Part shown: piece by piece, positions 16,456 through 26,384 of the stretch
Layout of the letters: every line of letters starts with the position of its first letter
Numbering within the stretch: position 1 is the first letter of the stretch
Assembly: GCF_030519355.1 (NCBI RefSeq)
Contig: NZ_JAUMKC010000001.1
Location: 372,001 to 436,000 of the forward strand
Source of the DNA: Mucilaginibacter sp. L3T2-6
GTDB taxonomy: Bacteria > Bacteroidota > Bacteroidia > Sphingobacteriales > Sphingobacteriaceae
DNA: 64,000 nt
Direction of reading: 5' to 3'
Notes under the pieces: generated by a model
Database searches by the model: none
Told to the model about the DNA's origin: nothing
What the model saw: the letters and a program-made list of their open reading frames with translations, nothing else
Made by a program: the position numbers and the translations under genes

Positions 16456-17577
16456 ATGAACCCCAAAAAGAAATACAGCAATTTTAATGCAACCCTGGCG
16501 ATCGCTAAAGCCAGCTTTCGCTCGATATTACGCAGCCCTTCGGCCGTAGTATTTACATTGGCCTTTCCGCTGATATTTATTATTGTGTTTGCCAACCTTG
16601 GCGGAAGCCCGGTAACGGTAGACGTGGCAGTTGCAAAGGGCTGCGATACCATCAATCCTGTCTATAAAGCGTTGCAATCGATAAAGATGGTTAACCTGAT
16701 TAAGGATAAATCGGCAGCGGATATGGAAAAAGACCTGTCAAAAGGCGCTGTTGATGCGATTATCGATATAAAGGCCAACGGTACGTTTAACCCGGCGGCC
16801 GCTTCGCAGGGACCGCTGGCTACCGTTAATGTGAAATACACCAAAGCCTCCAATAAAGGCGGAATTTTACGCTCGGTACTTGATAACATCACCAATAAAA
16901 TTAATGTGATGAAGAATGGCAACGAGCCGTCCCTGGTTACGGTAAGCGAAACCACCATTACCGGCCGCGAATACAAATACATCGATTTTATATTGCCCGG
17001 CATGCTTGGCTTTTCGCTGATGGGCAGCGGGGTGTTTGGTACCGCCTTCGTTTTTTTAAGCTTAAGGCTCACATTGGTTATTAAACGCTTTTTTGCTACA
17101 CCTGTTAGAAAATACAGCATTGTGCTGGGCGAGGCGCTTGCCCGCTTAACTTTTGCATTGCTGGGCGCACTGATCCTGATACTGATAGGTCATTATGTGT
17201 TTGGTTTTACCCTGATTCACGGGGTGACTACGGTAGTTAATATGCTGGTGCTGTCGGCATTGGGGCTTATCATTTTTATGGGGTTTGGTTTTACCATCTC
17301 GGGTATAGCCAAAAACGAGAGCACCGTACCGCCGTTGTCTAATATTGTTACGTTGCCCCAGTTCCTGTTATCGGGCACATTTTTTTCAACCACGGCATTC
17401 CCGGCCTGGCTGCAGATCATCAGTAAAATATTGCCGCTTACCTACCTGAATGACGCTATGCGTAAAGTAGCTTTTGAAGGCGCGGGCATCGCTGATGTAA
17501 GTCATCAATTGTTAATATTGGGGATTTGGTTTATAGTGATTTATGCTATTGCGGTGAAGACGTTTAAATGGGAGTAG
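16456..17577 (+). CDS. ABC-2 type transporter permease
   Basis: The 373-residue protein has one N-terminal membrane segment (about 27-47, SAVVFTLAFPLIFIIVFANL). A soluble extracytoplasmic region of about 130 residues follows, then five membrane segments in the C-terminal half starting at YIDFILPGMLGFSLMGSGVF. The ABC-2 signature region LSNIVTLPQFLLSGTFFS and LPLTYLNDAMRKV (about 295-340) is present. It partners with the upstream ATPase; the pair should form a homodimeric exporter. Confidence 0.9.
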   Translation: MNPKKKYSNFNATLAIAKASFRSILRSPSAVVFTLAFPLIFIIVFANLGGSPVTVDVAVAKGCDTINPVYKALQSIKMVNLIKDKSAADMEKDLSKGAVDAIIDIKANGTFNPAAASQGPLATVNVKYTKASNKGGILRSVLDNITNKINVMKNGNEPSLVTVSETTITGREYKYIDFILPGMLGFSLMGSGVFGTAFVFLSLRLTLVIKRFFATPVRKYSIVLGEALARLTFALLGALILILIGHYVFGFTLIHGVTTVVNMLVLSALGLIIFMGFGFTISGIAKNESTVPPLSNIVTLPQFLLSGTFFSTTAFPAWLQIISKILPLTYLNDAMRKVAFEGAGIADVSHQLLILGIWFIVIYAIAVKTFKWE

Positions 17578-17739
17578 GGCGGATGTGCAGCGGTTATTAG
17601 TAAAGGCGGCCGTTAATTATTAGCGTCACCTGCACCATCAGCGCTACACTTTTATTTCCAATCCATGTTAAATTATTATTAGCAATCGGTGAAATCATTA
17701 AATAATCGGCGAAATCCTTAATAAATTTATTGGAAAGTG

Positions 17740-17747
17740 TATATTTG
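17740..17747 (+). promoter_or_regulatory. Bacteroidota-type -7 box (TATATTTG) of eno
   Basis: TATATTTG lies 62 bases before the eno ATG and matches TAnnTTTG. A palindrome at 17765-17779 lies just downstream and so would fall within the early transcribed region. Confidence 0.5.
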
Positions 17748-17764
17748 AAGGCTGATGCATAATT

Positions 17765-17779
17765 GTGTACAATGTACAC
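17765..17779. promoter_or_regulatory. Palindromic possible operator upstream of eno
   Basis: GTGTACAATGTACAC has perfect 7-bp arms around one central base. Its position between the likely -7 box and the eno start would suit a repressor site or a short RNA hairpin. No regulator is known to me for it. Confidence 0.35.
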
Positions 17780-17794
17780 TATGTGGTTTGTTAA

Positions 17795-19108
<1,314 letters not shown>

Positions 19109-19137
19109 TTGACCGAATTTCAACTCTTCAAATACCA

Positions 19138-19172
19138 GGGCCGCCTTTTTAATAAGGGCGGCTTTTTATTTT
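19138..19172 (+). terminator. Intrinsic terminator of eno
   Basis: A GC-rich stem (GCCGCC at 19140-19145 with GGCGGC at 19157-19162) is followed by TTTTTATTTT. It starts about 30 bp after the eno stop. Confidence 0.85.
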
Positions 19173-19359
19173 GTCATGCTGCATTTGCGGGAGTATGACT
19201 TTTGAACGCAGCGGTTTGTGTCCGTCATACTGAATTTGAACTCTAAAAAAAGCAGGCTATTTTTATAGACCGCTTTGTCATTTTTATACCTTCTGTTTAC
19301 TAAATTTAACAATAGTATCTTCATTGCGGCGTTAGTATGTCGTATTAACCATTGTAAAC

Positions 19360-19890
19360 ATGAAAGCCAGGGGCTTCGTTCGAATTATAATCATTCTTGC
19401 ATTGTTAGCTGTTGTAATCGGTCTGGACCAGGTTTCGAAGATCATGGTACGGCATAATGTGATGTACTACCAATACACGCATTACTTTAATGATCGTTTT
19501 ACGCTTACGCGGGTAGAAAATACCGGCGCTTTTTTAAGTGTAGGCAACACCCTGGCGGGGCCGGTCCGCTTTATCGTATTGAACCTGCTGCCCTTGCTGG
19601 CCGTAATAGCCGGACTGATATTCATGCTTACGCGCCAGCTGAACCGCACAACGCTGGCGAGTATTATCCTGATCGTAGGTGGCGGTTTCGGCAATATTTA
19701 TGACAGGATTCGATACGGTTCGGTAACCGACTTTATGCATATCAACTTTGGCTTTTTCCAGACGGGGATCTTTAATGTGGCTGACGTGACGATATTGGCG
19801 GGTATGCTCATGCTGCTGTTTTATGCATTTTTTAAGAGGACAGACGAAGAAGAGATCGAAGAATCGCCGGCAGAAGAACCACTGGTTTGA
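19360..19890 (+). CDS. lspA: Lipoprotein signal peptidase (signal peptidase II)
   Basis: LspA cleaves the signal peptide of prolipoproteins in the inner membrane. The 176-residue protein has four membrane segments and the conserved boxes: LDQVSK (22-27), ENTGAFLS (53-60), GGGFGNIYDRIRYGSVTDF (107-125, with catalytic Asp124) and FNVADVTI (138-145, catalytic Asp142). The tail is acidic (DEEEIEESPAEE). The many lipoproteins in the window (GldJ, the PstS-like protein, the 14.3-kb gene) are likely substrates. Confidence 0.95.
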   Translation: MKARGFVRIIIILALLAVVIGLDQVSKIMVRHNVMYYQYTHYFNDRFTLTRVENTGAFLSVGNTLAGPVRFIVLNLLPLLAVIAGLIFMLTRQLNRTTLASIILIVGGGFGNIYDRIRYGSVTDFMHINFGFFQTGIFNVADVTILAGMLMLLFYAFFKRTDEEEIEESPAEEPLV

Positions 19891-19957
19891 ATATCACTGT
19901 TCCGTCACCCCAAAATCCTTATAATCTCCCGGTTCAACTAATCTTGTTTAAATAACG

Positions 19958-19965
19958 TATCTTTG
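19958..19965 (+). promoter_or_regulatory. Bacteroidota-type -7 box (TATCTTTG) before the DEAD-box helicase gene
   Basis: TATCTTTG matches TAnnTTTG and lies 92 bases before the helicase ATG, giving an untranslated leader of about 85 bases. A long leader is common for RNA helicase genes that control their own expression, but this is inference. Confidence 0.45.
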
Positions 19966-20057
19966 CGGCATTACCCGTTAGCTTACGGTTTTGATTTCTC
20001 AGACGACTCTTCAGACCCGCTTATGCAATCGCGTTAGCAACATATTAAGATATTTAC

Positions 20058-21386
20058 ATGTTATTTCAAGATTTAAAATTAATTGAGCCCATCCTCAGGG
20101 CCTTAAAAACCGAAGGATATACTACACCCACACCTATACAACAACAGGCTATACCAATTGTACTGCAACAACGCGACCTGCTTGGTTGTGCCCAAACCGG
20201 CACCGGAAAGACGGCCGCATTTGCAATACCCATTTTGCAGCTGCTTTACCAGGACAGACTTCAGCATAAAGAGCAAAAGACCATAAAAGCCCTGATATTG
20301 ACACCCACCCGTGAGCTGGCGATACAGATTGACGAAAGCTTTGCCGCCTATGGTAAACATACAGGGTTAAAACATACAGTAATTTTTGGCGGTGTGTCGC
20401 AAAATCCGCAGGTAGATGCGCTGAAACGCGGGGTAGATATTTTGGTGGCCACACCCGGCCGTTTGCTGGACTTAATGAACCAGGGCTATGTGCACCTTAA
20501 CCACATCAGGATGCTGGTGCTTGACGAAGCCGACCGCATGCTGGATATGGGTTTCGTTCACGATGTGAAAAAGGTTATTGCTAAAGTGCCCGCCAAAAGG
20601 CAGACGCTATTTTTCTCTGCCACTATGCCCAAAGAAATTCAGCAACTGGCCGATAGCATACTGTATAAACCCGAGAAAGTTGAAGTTACTCCGGTGTCGT
20701 CGACCGCCGATACCATACAGCAGGCGGTTTATTATGTAGAGAAAAGTGATAAAAAGGCGTTGCTTGCGCATATTTTAAAGGATAAGGAAATAAAAACTGT
20801 GCTGGTATTTACCCGTACCAAGCATGGCGCCGATAAGGTAGTAAAAGACTTAACCCGCGCCGGTATAACTGCTGAAGCCATCCATGGCAATAAGTCGCAG
20901 AATGCACGGCAGCGTGCGCTTAATAACTTTAAAAGCCGTACCACCCGTGTGCTGATCGCAACAGACATCGCTGCCCGGGGTATAGATATAGATGACCTTA
21001 CCCATGTTATCAATTATGAATTACCGAATGTACCTGAGACTTACGTACACCGTATCGGCCGTACGGGTCGTGCAGGAGCAGACGGGATTGCCCTGTCGTT
21101 TTGCGACCACGAGGAGCTGGAATATTTAAAAGATATCCATAAGCTCATTGCCAAACAAATACCCGTTGAGGAAGCGCACCCTTATCCGATGAATGTGGAG
21201 CGTGCGGCCGCCAAAAAAGCTGCCGAGGCACCGGAGAAAAAGCCCGGCCAGGGTGGTGGCAAAAAGCGCGGCCGGGGCTATGGCCGTTCTGACCGGGGCC
21301 GCGGCTCAAGCGGCAAAAGCAGTACCGGCAGCGCCATGAGCGGCAATGCAAAACATGGCGGCAACCGCGGTAAGCGGAGAGACTAA
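20058..21386 (+). CDS. DEAD-box RNA helicase (RhlE-like)
   Basis: The 442-residue protein has the full DEAD-box motif set: [10 protein letters not shown] (Q motif, 24-33), AQTGTGKT (45-52), [41 protein letters not shown] and [10 protein letters not shown]. The last 70 residues form a basic, Gly/Arg-rich tail ([18 protein letters not shown]) that probably binds RNA nonspecifically. It likely acts in ribosome assembly or RNA turnover. The RhlE-type call comes from the motif set and tail. Confidence 0.93.
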   Translation: MLFQDLKLIEPILRALKTEGYTTPTPIQQQAIPIVLQQRDLLGCAQTGTGKTAAFAIPILQLLYQDRLQHKEQKTIKALILTPTRELAIQIDESFAAYGKHTGLKHTVIFGGVSQNPQVDALKRGVDILVATPGRLLDLMNQGYVHLNHIRMLVLDEADRMLDMGFVHDVKKVIAKVPAKRQTLFFSATMPKEIQQLADSILYKPEKVEVTPVSSTADTIQQAVYYVEKSDKKALLAHILKDKEIKTVLVFTRTKHGADKVVKDLTRAGITAEAIHGNKSQNARQRALNNFKSRTTRVLIATDIAARGIDIDDLTHVINYELPNVPETYVHRIGRTGRAGADGIALSFCDHEELEYLKDIHKLIAKQIPVEEAHPYPMNVERAAAKKAAEAPEKKPGQGGGKKRGRGYGRSDRGRGSSGKSSTGSAMSGNAKHGGNRGKRRD

Positions 21387-21518
21387 TTGAGAATGGTGAG
21401 CTGTTGTTTAAGTGAGTTGTTAGTTTCGTTCGTGTATTTTTAACTAACCACCCGATCAACTCCGCTCATTATCTTATGTTGAAAAGTTAACAACCGGGAT
21501 TTGCAAAACAATTCCCGA

Positions 21519-21857
21519 ATGAATAGTTTTATCTCAAATTTTAGCGGTATGGGTTTCGTTCGTTTGATAAATCTGTTCAGGAATAAATATTTTCTCGTTT
21601 CAGCGGCGTTCGTAGTGTGGATGATCTTCTTCGACAAGAATGACTTATTCTCGCAATACCAGTACCACCAGGAAGTGAACAAGCTGAAACAGGAGCGCGA
21701 TTTTTACCTGAAAGAAACCGCCAAAGTAGCTAAAGACCTGGACGAGTTAACCTCCAATCCTCAGCAGCTCGAAAAATTCGCCCGAGAAAAATATTTGATG
21801 AAGAAAGATAACGAGGATGTATTTGTGATTGTGAAAGACAAGAAGGAGGGAGAGTAA
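21519..21857 (+). CDS. Septum formation initiator family protein (DivIC/FtsB-like)
   Basis: The 112-residue protein has one membrane segment (about 24-40, YFLVSAAFVVWMIFF), then a coiled coil (QYQYHQEVNKLKQERDFYLK, about 46-75) and the conserved C-terminal block NPQQLEKFAREKYLMKKDNE with DVFVIV. This is the FtsB/DivIC pattern; the protein would form the divisome FtsL-FtsB-FtsQ-like complex. The ATG at 21519 is preferred to the TTG at 21501. Confidence 0.87.
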   Translation: MNSFISNFSGMGFVRLINLFRNKYFLVSAAFVVWMIFFDKNDLFSQYQYHQEVNKLKQERDFYLKETAKVAKDLDELTSNPQQLEKFAREKYLMKKDNEDVFVIVKDKKEGE

Positions 21858-21871
21858 ACACTTTTCGCCTC

Positions 21872-21954
21872 CGCAGGTTCCTCTTTGAGATTCGTCTCCG
21901 CAAGATTCGTCTCCGAGATTCGTCTCCGCAGGTTCTCTCAAAGAGGAACCTGCG
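21872..21954. repeat. Left palindromic repeat cluster flanking the RAYT gene
   Basis: A 19-bp perfect inverted repeat (21872-21890 and 21936-21954, arm starting CGCAGGTTCCTCTTTGAGA) encloses three copies of GATTCGTCTCCG. Positions 21927-21954 form a 28-nt imperfect palindrome that is the exact reverse complement of 22626-22653. Its last base lies 14 bp from the end of the transposase gene. It looks like a REP-type target of the adjacent transposase. Confidence 0.8.
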
Positions 21955-21967
21955 CTGCACAAGTCAG

Positions 21968-22507
21968 TTATACCCAAAAATCCTGATAATTCGTAATTGA
22001 AACGAATTGATGTTGCGTTCCTAAATGATAAAACCCGGCGCTGCTATGAGTATAATCGGTGTATTCATCACATAAATTCCATTTACCGCTTACAGGATTA
22101 TGATGAATGTAATCCAACTTTTGATTAAGGAAGGCAAGCGTATAAATAGGCTTGGCATCAAATGACGGCTCGAATAACTTGTGCTTTTGTCCTCTGGCCC
22201 TTTCTTTATCAGTGCACGCCTTAGACAATTGGGTTAATAGATCTGGTCGCTCTAAGTTTGTCAATGCATTTACTAAATTGTAAGCCATAAATCGCTTTCC
22301 ATTAGCTACTATCGTGTTGAGGCTTTTAACGGAATCCGGCAGCTGCAGTATAAAATGTACATGATTAGGCATTATTACGAATGCTAAAGTTTTGATCTGA
22401 TATTTCTCGTCGAGCAGCTTTAGCCAGTTATAAATGAGTTGATAAGAATTGGTTATTTCGAACAGTGGAATCCAGTTTATGCAAGTAAAGGTAATAAACC
22501 ATGTTTT
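21968..22507 (-). mobile_element. REP-associated tyrosine transposase (RAYT, Y1_Tnp/IS200-like), start codon uncertain
   Basis: The minus-strand frame is open from 22507. It carries the HUH motif in AFVIMPNHVHFILQ and the C-terminal block KLDYIHHNPVSGKWNL typical of RAYT proteins. The first ATG is the Met of MPNHVHF at 22372, which cannot be the true start because the conserved upstream segment (WFITFTCINWIPLF, then SYQLIYNWLKLLDEKY) is also intact. Upstream of Lys at 22507 is a TGA and no ATG, so the native start is lost or an unusual codon is used. Flanking palindromes at 21872-21954 and 22626-22653 would be its substrates. Confidence 0.82.
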
Positions 22508-22625
22508 TCAGTCAGGTTGTGACGGGTTCTGATCATAGATAAAGATATGAATTACGATACGTTATGGAAGTAGGTCCTACTTGCTAAAAACTGAGGTCAT
22601 TTTGATTTCGCATAATAGCTTGCAA

Positions 22626-22653
22626 CGCAGGTTCCTCTTTGAGAGAACCTGCG
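22626..22653. repeat. Right palindromic repeat flanking the RAYT gene
   Basis: This 28-nt palindrome (CGCAGGTTC ... GAACCTGCG) is the exact reverse complement of 21927-21954, so the two copies stand as inverted repeats about 670 bp apart with the transposase gene between them. Confidence 0.85.
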
Positions 22654-22859
22654 AGGACGAAAAGGACGAAATAAGTAGGCAATAATAGACCGGTTACCGA
22701 CCCTTTACAGTTTTAAGCACATGCAACCGTATAGGTGTTTGAATGTCAACTAATTACACCTGTTTTTTAGTAAAAATCTGTAAAGTACCTGTAAACCTTT
22801 GCTTATGCCCGGATATCAGGCAACGGTCCGGGAGCGTTTTCGATATATCTAAAAACAAA

Positions 22860-22899
22860 ATATGCTGATCCAAAGACTCAAATCTTCAAATCAGCATAT
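22860..22899 (-). terminator. Inverted repeat downstream of metK
   Basis: ATATGCTGAT at 22860-22869 and ATCAGCATAT at 22890-22899 form a perfect 10-bp stem with a 20-base loop. In the metK direction it is followed by TTTGTTTTT. It lies about 24 bp after the metK stop. Confidence 0.55.
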
Positions 22900-22922
22900 C
22901 TTAAAATTGGTCAATCCGGAAT

Positions 22923-24173
22923 CTACAAGCCAAACGCAGCTTTCACTTTATCCACGTAATCCAGCTTTTCCCAGGTAAACAGCTCGACTTCGCGTTTTAG
23001 CTCATTACCATCATGGCCGGTGAATATTTTGGTAACCGTCTCATTTGTGCGGCCAAAGTGACCGTAAGCAGCGGTTTCGCTATATATCGGGTTACGCAGC
23101 TTCAAACGGGTCTCGATAGCATAAGGGGTCATGTTGAAAATAGACTCTACCTTTTTGGCAATCTCGCCATCGTGTAGTCCAACTTTGCCGGTGCCATAAG
23201 TGTTTATATAGATACCCATTGGCTGGGCAACACCGATAGCGTATGACACCTGCACCAGTACTTCGTCGGCAACGCCCGCAGCTACCAGGTTTTTAGCGAT
23301 GTGGCGGGTTGCATAAGCGGCTGAGCGGTCTACCTTCGAAGGATCTTTACCAGAGAAGGCGCCGCCACCGTGAGCACCTTTACCACCATAGGTATCCACA
23401 ATGATCTTACGTCCGGTTAAGCCGGTATCGCCATGCGGGCCGCCGATAACAAATTTGCCGGTTGGGTTAATGTGATATTTGATACCATCGCCAAAGAAAT
23501 GAGCGTATTTTTCATATTTCGCTTTAACGCGCGGAATAAGGATGCTCTTGATGTCTTCACTGATCTTAACCAACATGGATGCTTCGTCGTCAAAGTCGTC
23601 ATGCTGGGTTGAGATTACTATAGCATCTATACGCACAGGCTGGTTATTGTCATCATATTCAAGCGTAACCTGCGATTTTGCATCAGGGCGCAAGTATTTG
23701 ATGTCAGTATTTTCGCGGCGGATAGCTGCCAGCTCTATTAATAATGCGTGGGCAATATCCAAAGCCAGTGGCATATAGTTGTCAGTCTCTTTGGTTGCGT
23801 AGCCAAACATCATGCCCTGGTCGCCTGCGCCTTGTTCTTCCTTGGCTTTGCGGTCAACACCCTGGTTAATGTCGGGCGATTGCTCATGTATAGCCGAAAG
23901 AACGCCGCATGAGCTGCCGTCGAACATGTATTCGCCTTTGGTGTAGCCAATTTTGTTGATCACTTCGCGGGCGATTTTCTGAACATCCAGATAGGCCTTT
24001 GACTTTACTTCGCCGGCTAAAATCACCTGGCCTGTAGTAACCAGTGTTTCGCAGGCAACTTTTGATTCCGGGTCGAAAGCCAGGAAATGGTCAATCAATG
24101 CATCCGATATCTGGTCTGCAACTTTGTCCGGATGTCCTTCTGATACAGACTCGGAAGTAAATAAATACGACAT
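22923..24173 (-). CDS. metK: S-adenosylmethionine synthetase
   Basis: MetK makes SAM from methionine and ATP. The 416-residue protein has GHPDK (13-17), the ATP-binding [11 protein letters not shown] (about 117-127), the P-loop-like [16 protein letters not shown] (about 268-283) and the C-terminal block YGHFGR. Length is slightly above the usual 380-400. A possible structured leader lies upstream on the same strand (24280-24356). Divergent from the lipid kinase gene. Confidence 0.97.
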   Translation of the reverse strand: MSYLFTSESVSEGHPDKVADQISDALIDHFLAFDPESKVACETLVTTGQVILAGEVKSKAYLDVQKIAREVINKIGYTKGEYMFDGSSCGVLSAIHEQSPDINQGVDRKAKEEQGAGDQGMMFGYATKETDNYMPLALDIAHALLIELAAIRRENTDIKYLRPDAKSQVTLEYDDNNQPVRIDAIVISTQHDDFDDEASMLVKISEDIKSILIPRVKAKYEKYAHFFGDGIKYHINPTGKFVIGGPHGDTGLTGRKIIVDTYGGKGAHGGGAFSGKDPSKVDRSAAYATRHIAKNLVAAGVADEVLVQVSYAIGVAQPMGIYINTYGTGKVGLHDGEIAKKVESIFNMTPYAIETRLKLRNPIYSETAAYGHFGRTNETVTKIFTGHDGNELKREVELFTWEKLDYVDKVKAAFGL

Positions 24174-24279
24174 AGATTTTTTTATTAATCGATTAATATT
24201 AAGCTGATACGCGATGTTTTGCGCACCCTGTTTCCAAGAAATAGATTAGAAGATTTAAAGGATTGAGGTAAAAATGAGC

Positions 24280-24356
24280 ACGGTATTAGCACTTTTTTAC
24301 GTGGTTGCAATCCGATGGTCCCGGTCGGTATCCGACGCCGGAACAACCGGCGGAAT
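24280..24356 (-). promoter_or_regulatory. Candidate structured leader (SAM riboswitch-like core) upstream of metK
   Basis: Read on the minus strand, the region has two short hairpins (CGCCGG/CCGGCG at 24336-24352; TCGG/CCGA just after). GCAACC (24308-24303) follows, then a small hairpin CAC/GTG and GTGCTAATACC (24292-24282). The order GCAACC, hairpin, GTGCTAAnnCC is the core signature of S-box (SAM-I) riboswitches, and the gene makes SAM. However, the usual 5' part of the S-box and a closing P1 stem were not recognised, so this is only a candidate. Confidence 0.35.
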
Positions 24357-24434
24357 ATGAGGGGGACAAGCAATTAAATCAGTCCACTTTCCAGGGCGAA
24401 ATTAAAACAATTTTTACAAAGCAGAAAATAGATT

Positions 24435-24442
24435 TACTTTTG
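24435..24442 (+). promoter_or_regulatory. Bacteroidota-type -7 box (TACTTTTG) before the lipid kinase gene
   Basis: TACTTTTG matches TAnnTTTG and ends 20 bases before the TTG start at 24463. Confidence 0.4.
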
Positions 24443-24462
24443 CCGATTAATCATTTATATAG

Positions 24463-25347
24463 TTGGAACGGAAAGCGTTATTTATAATAAACCCAATATC
24501 AGGCGGGAAGAAAAAGGACGGCGTTCCGGAGCTCATCGAAAAACACCTGGACGCCAAATTGCTGAAGCCTGTGATAGTTTTCAGCGATGGCGTTGCCCAT
24601 GCCACGCAAATAGCTAAGGAAGCGGCTGGCAAGTTCGGCACGGTGGTAGCTGTAGGCGGCGATGGCACGGTAAACGAAATTGCGTCGGCAATTGTGGGGA
24701 GCGATACGGCACTGGGCATAGTACCCTTCGGCTCTGGTAATGGGTTGTCGCGTTTTCTGCATATCCCGATGGATACCGTTAAGGCAATCGAGAACCTTAC
24801 AAAGGGCAAAACGATCTCTATCGATTCGGCTACATTAAACGGAAAAGCTTTTTTTAATATGGCCGGTATGGGGTTTGATGCGCACATTGCCGAGGTATTT
24901 TCGCATAATAAAAAACGCGGATTCATCTCTTATATCAAAATGTCGCTAAAAGAGGTGATCAATTACAAACCTCAGGTTTACCAGCTGGAAATTGATGGCA
25001 AGCATTATGAACGGGAGGCGTTTATGCTAAGTTTTGCGAACTCGTCGCAATACGGTAACGATGCCCACGTATCTCCGCATGCCTCGGTACAGGATGGTTT
25101 GCTGGATGTTTGCATTATAAAACCGTTCCCGCTTTGGCGCTTTTTAGAATTGGCCATGAGAATGATGGCAAAAACAGCTGATAAGTCGCGATACGTTGAG
25201 ATAATAAGAGGCAGGCAGGTACACGTAAAACGCGCTTTACCTGGCCCGTATCACCTGGATGGCGAACCCCATATGGGCGGCACAGAAGCAAAGATTGAAC
25301 TGCTGCCAGGCTCGCTGAAGATTATTGCGGGTAACGATTTCGTTTAG
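24463..25347 (+). CDS. Diacylglycerol kinase-type lipid kinase (YegS/DagK family)
   Basis: The 294-residue protein starts with TTG at 24463 (ERKALFIINPISGG follows, the usual N-terminus). It contains the nucleotide-binding GGDGTVNEIAS (about 66-76), GIVPFGSGNGLSRFL (about 85-99) and the C-terminal LDGE block (YHLDGEPHMGG). It phosphorylates diacylglycerol or a related lipid. Divergent from metK with a 289-bp shared control region; followed by a SUI1 gene 100 bp downstream. Confidence 0.9.
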   Translation: MERKALFIINPISGGKKKDGVPELIEKHLDAKLLKPVIVFSDGVAHATQIAKEAAGKFGTVVAVGGDGTVNEIASAIVGSDTALGIVPFGSGNGLSRFLHIPMDTVKAIENLTKGKTISIDSATLNGKAFFNMAGMGFDAHIAEVFSHNKKRGFISYIKMSLKEVINYKPQVYQLEIDGKHYEREAFMLSFANSSQYGNDAHVSPHASVQDGLLDVCIIKPFPLWRFLELAMRMMAKTADKSRYVEIIRGRQVHVKRALPGPYHLDGEPHMGGTEAKIELLPGSLKIIAGNDFV

Positions 25348-25448
25348 CGCTAAGGCTGAAGCCGGTGGTCTTTAGCCGGTTTCGGCGAAACTTTGAATTT
25401 GCGCGCCTGACTTACGATTTCAGACGCACTACTCAAGACTGATAAACA

Positions 25449-25784
25449 ATGGCAAAACATAAATTTACCGGTATAATGTACTCCACCGACCCTGATTTTC
25501 AATTTCAGCGGGACGATCAGGGAGAGACACAAGCTTTACCACCCCAGCAACAAAATCTTAAAATTTACCTCGACCGTAAAGGAGGAGGAAAGATGGTTAC
25601 CCGGGTATCCGGCTTTGTTGGTCCGGATGCCGATCTGGAAGCTATAGGCAAAAAGCTCAAATCTAAATGTGGGGTAGGTGGCTCTGTAAAAGATGGCGAG
25701 ATACTCATCCAGGGCGATTTTAGAGATAAGGTATTGGGAATGCTGGTATCTGATGGCTTTAAAGCAAAGAAAGCGGAAGGGTAA
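25449..25784 (+). CDS. SUI1/YciH-type translation initiation factor
   Basis: The 111-residue protein has the SUI1 core: [20 protein letters not shown] (about 37-56), [20 protein letters not shown] and [17 protein letters not shown]. Bacterial members bind the ribosome and may improve start-site fidelity; the role in Bacteroidota is not settled. A short GGGCGT/ACGCCC hairpin follows at 25794-25812. Confidence 0.92.
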   Translation: MAKHKFTGIMYSTDPDFQFQRDDQGETQALPPQQQNLKIYLDRKGGGKMVTRVSGFVGPDADLEAIGKKLKSKCGVGGSVKDGEILIQGDFRDKVLGMLVSDGFKAKKAEG

Positions 25785-26384
25785 TTTGATGCAGGGCGTA
25801 TCGAACACGCCCGAAGCCTGTGGTTATTTGAACCTTTGGAGGTTTATGTTCTTTAGCATCATTGCGGGGGCGTATGCGATACAATGTCTGTTAACCTAAG
25901 GAAAAAAAGGACACACTAAGCTGGAGTCTCGCCTCACCCTAAACCTTTCTCCAAGGGAAGAGGGGGCTTGAAAAGCCTGTGTGGTTATTATCGCAGCTCA
26001 AGATATCATGAGGGGTTCGCCGTTTAATTGAGGCGCCCTCAAAGTATATGGTTCCTGGCTCTTACTCACCTTTATTTGTTCCGGCCCGGGAATGCTACAT
26101 TCTTTATATTATATGTTAATTTGTCATTAATCTCAATAGGTTATCGGATATGTTATAACTACGCCCTGCGATGATTGTAAATTTAACCTGAAAATATCCC
26201 TTCGTACCATTGTAAGTCTTACACTTAGTGTATCAGATCAAAAAATTTATTCATAAATAATTATTTAATAATCAACGCGTTATATAATGTGTACTATTTA
26301 CGTTATGTAAAATAGGGCAGTTGGTGGCTTCGCCTGCATTGGTTAAACCGGTAATTTTGCAGCAAACCATTTTTTCTATTTTTC
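25785..26384. other. 600-bp intergenic stretch before pckA
   Basis: It contains a small hairpin at 25794-25812. A REP-like sequence lies at 25931-25966 (CCTCACCCTAAACC then TTCTCCAAGGGAAGAGGG), a type widespread in this phylum. The rest is AT-rich and ends at the pckA promoter box TAATTTTG (26352-26359). The frame at 25693-25899 is a run-on of the SUI1 region and not a gene. Confidence 0.6.
26352..26359 (+). promoter_or_regulatory. Bacteroidota-type -7 box (TAATTTTG) of pckA
   Basis: TAATTTTG matches TAnnTTTG and lies 25 bases before the pckA ATG at 26385. Confidence 0.5.

Larger units (their letters stand above)
22508..22922. other. 415-bp stretch between RAYT and metK
   Basis: It holds the right RAYT palindrome (22626-22653), a 15-bp palindrome AAGTAGGTCCTACTT at 22568-22582, and the metK terminator candidate (22860-22899). 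No coding frame with recognisable content was found. Confidence 0.6.

Noticed and set aside
24360-24390. SAM-II-like sequence CTGATTTAATTGCTTG on the minus strand
   Set aside because: A GGAC/GTCC stem encloses a TGATTTAA loop as in SAM-II, but the compact 3' pseudoknot partner is missing at the required distance.
25693-25899. A 68-codon frame overlapping the end of the SUI1 gene
   Set aside because: Most of it lies in another frame of the SUI1 gene, and the tail matches intergenic hairpin sequence.
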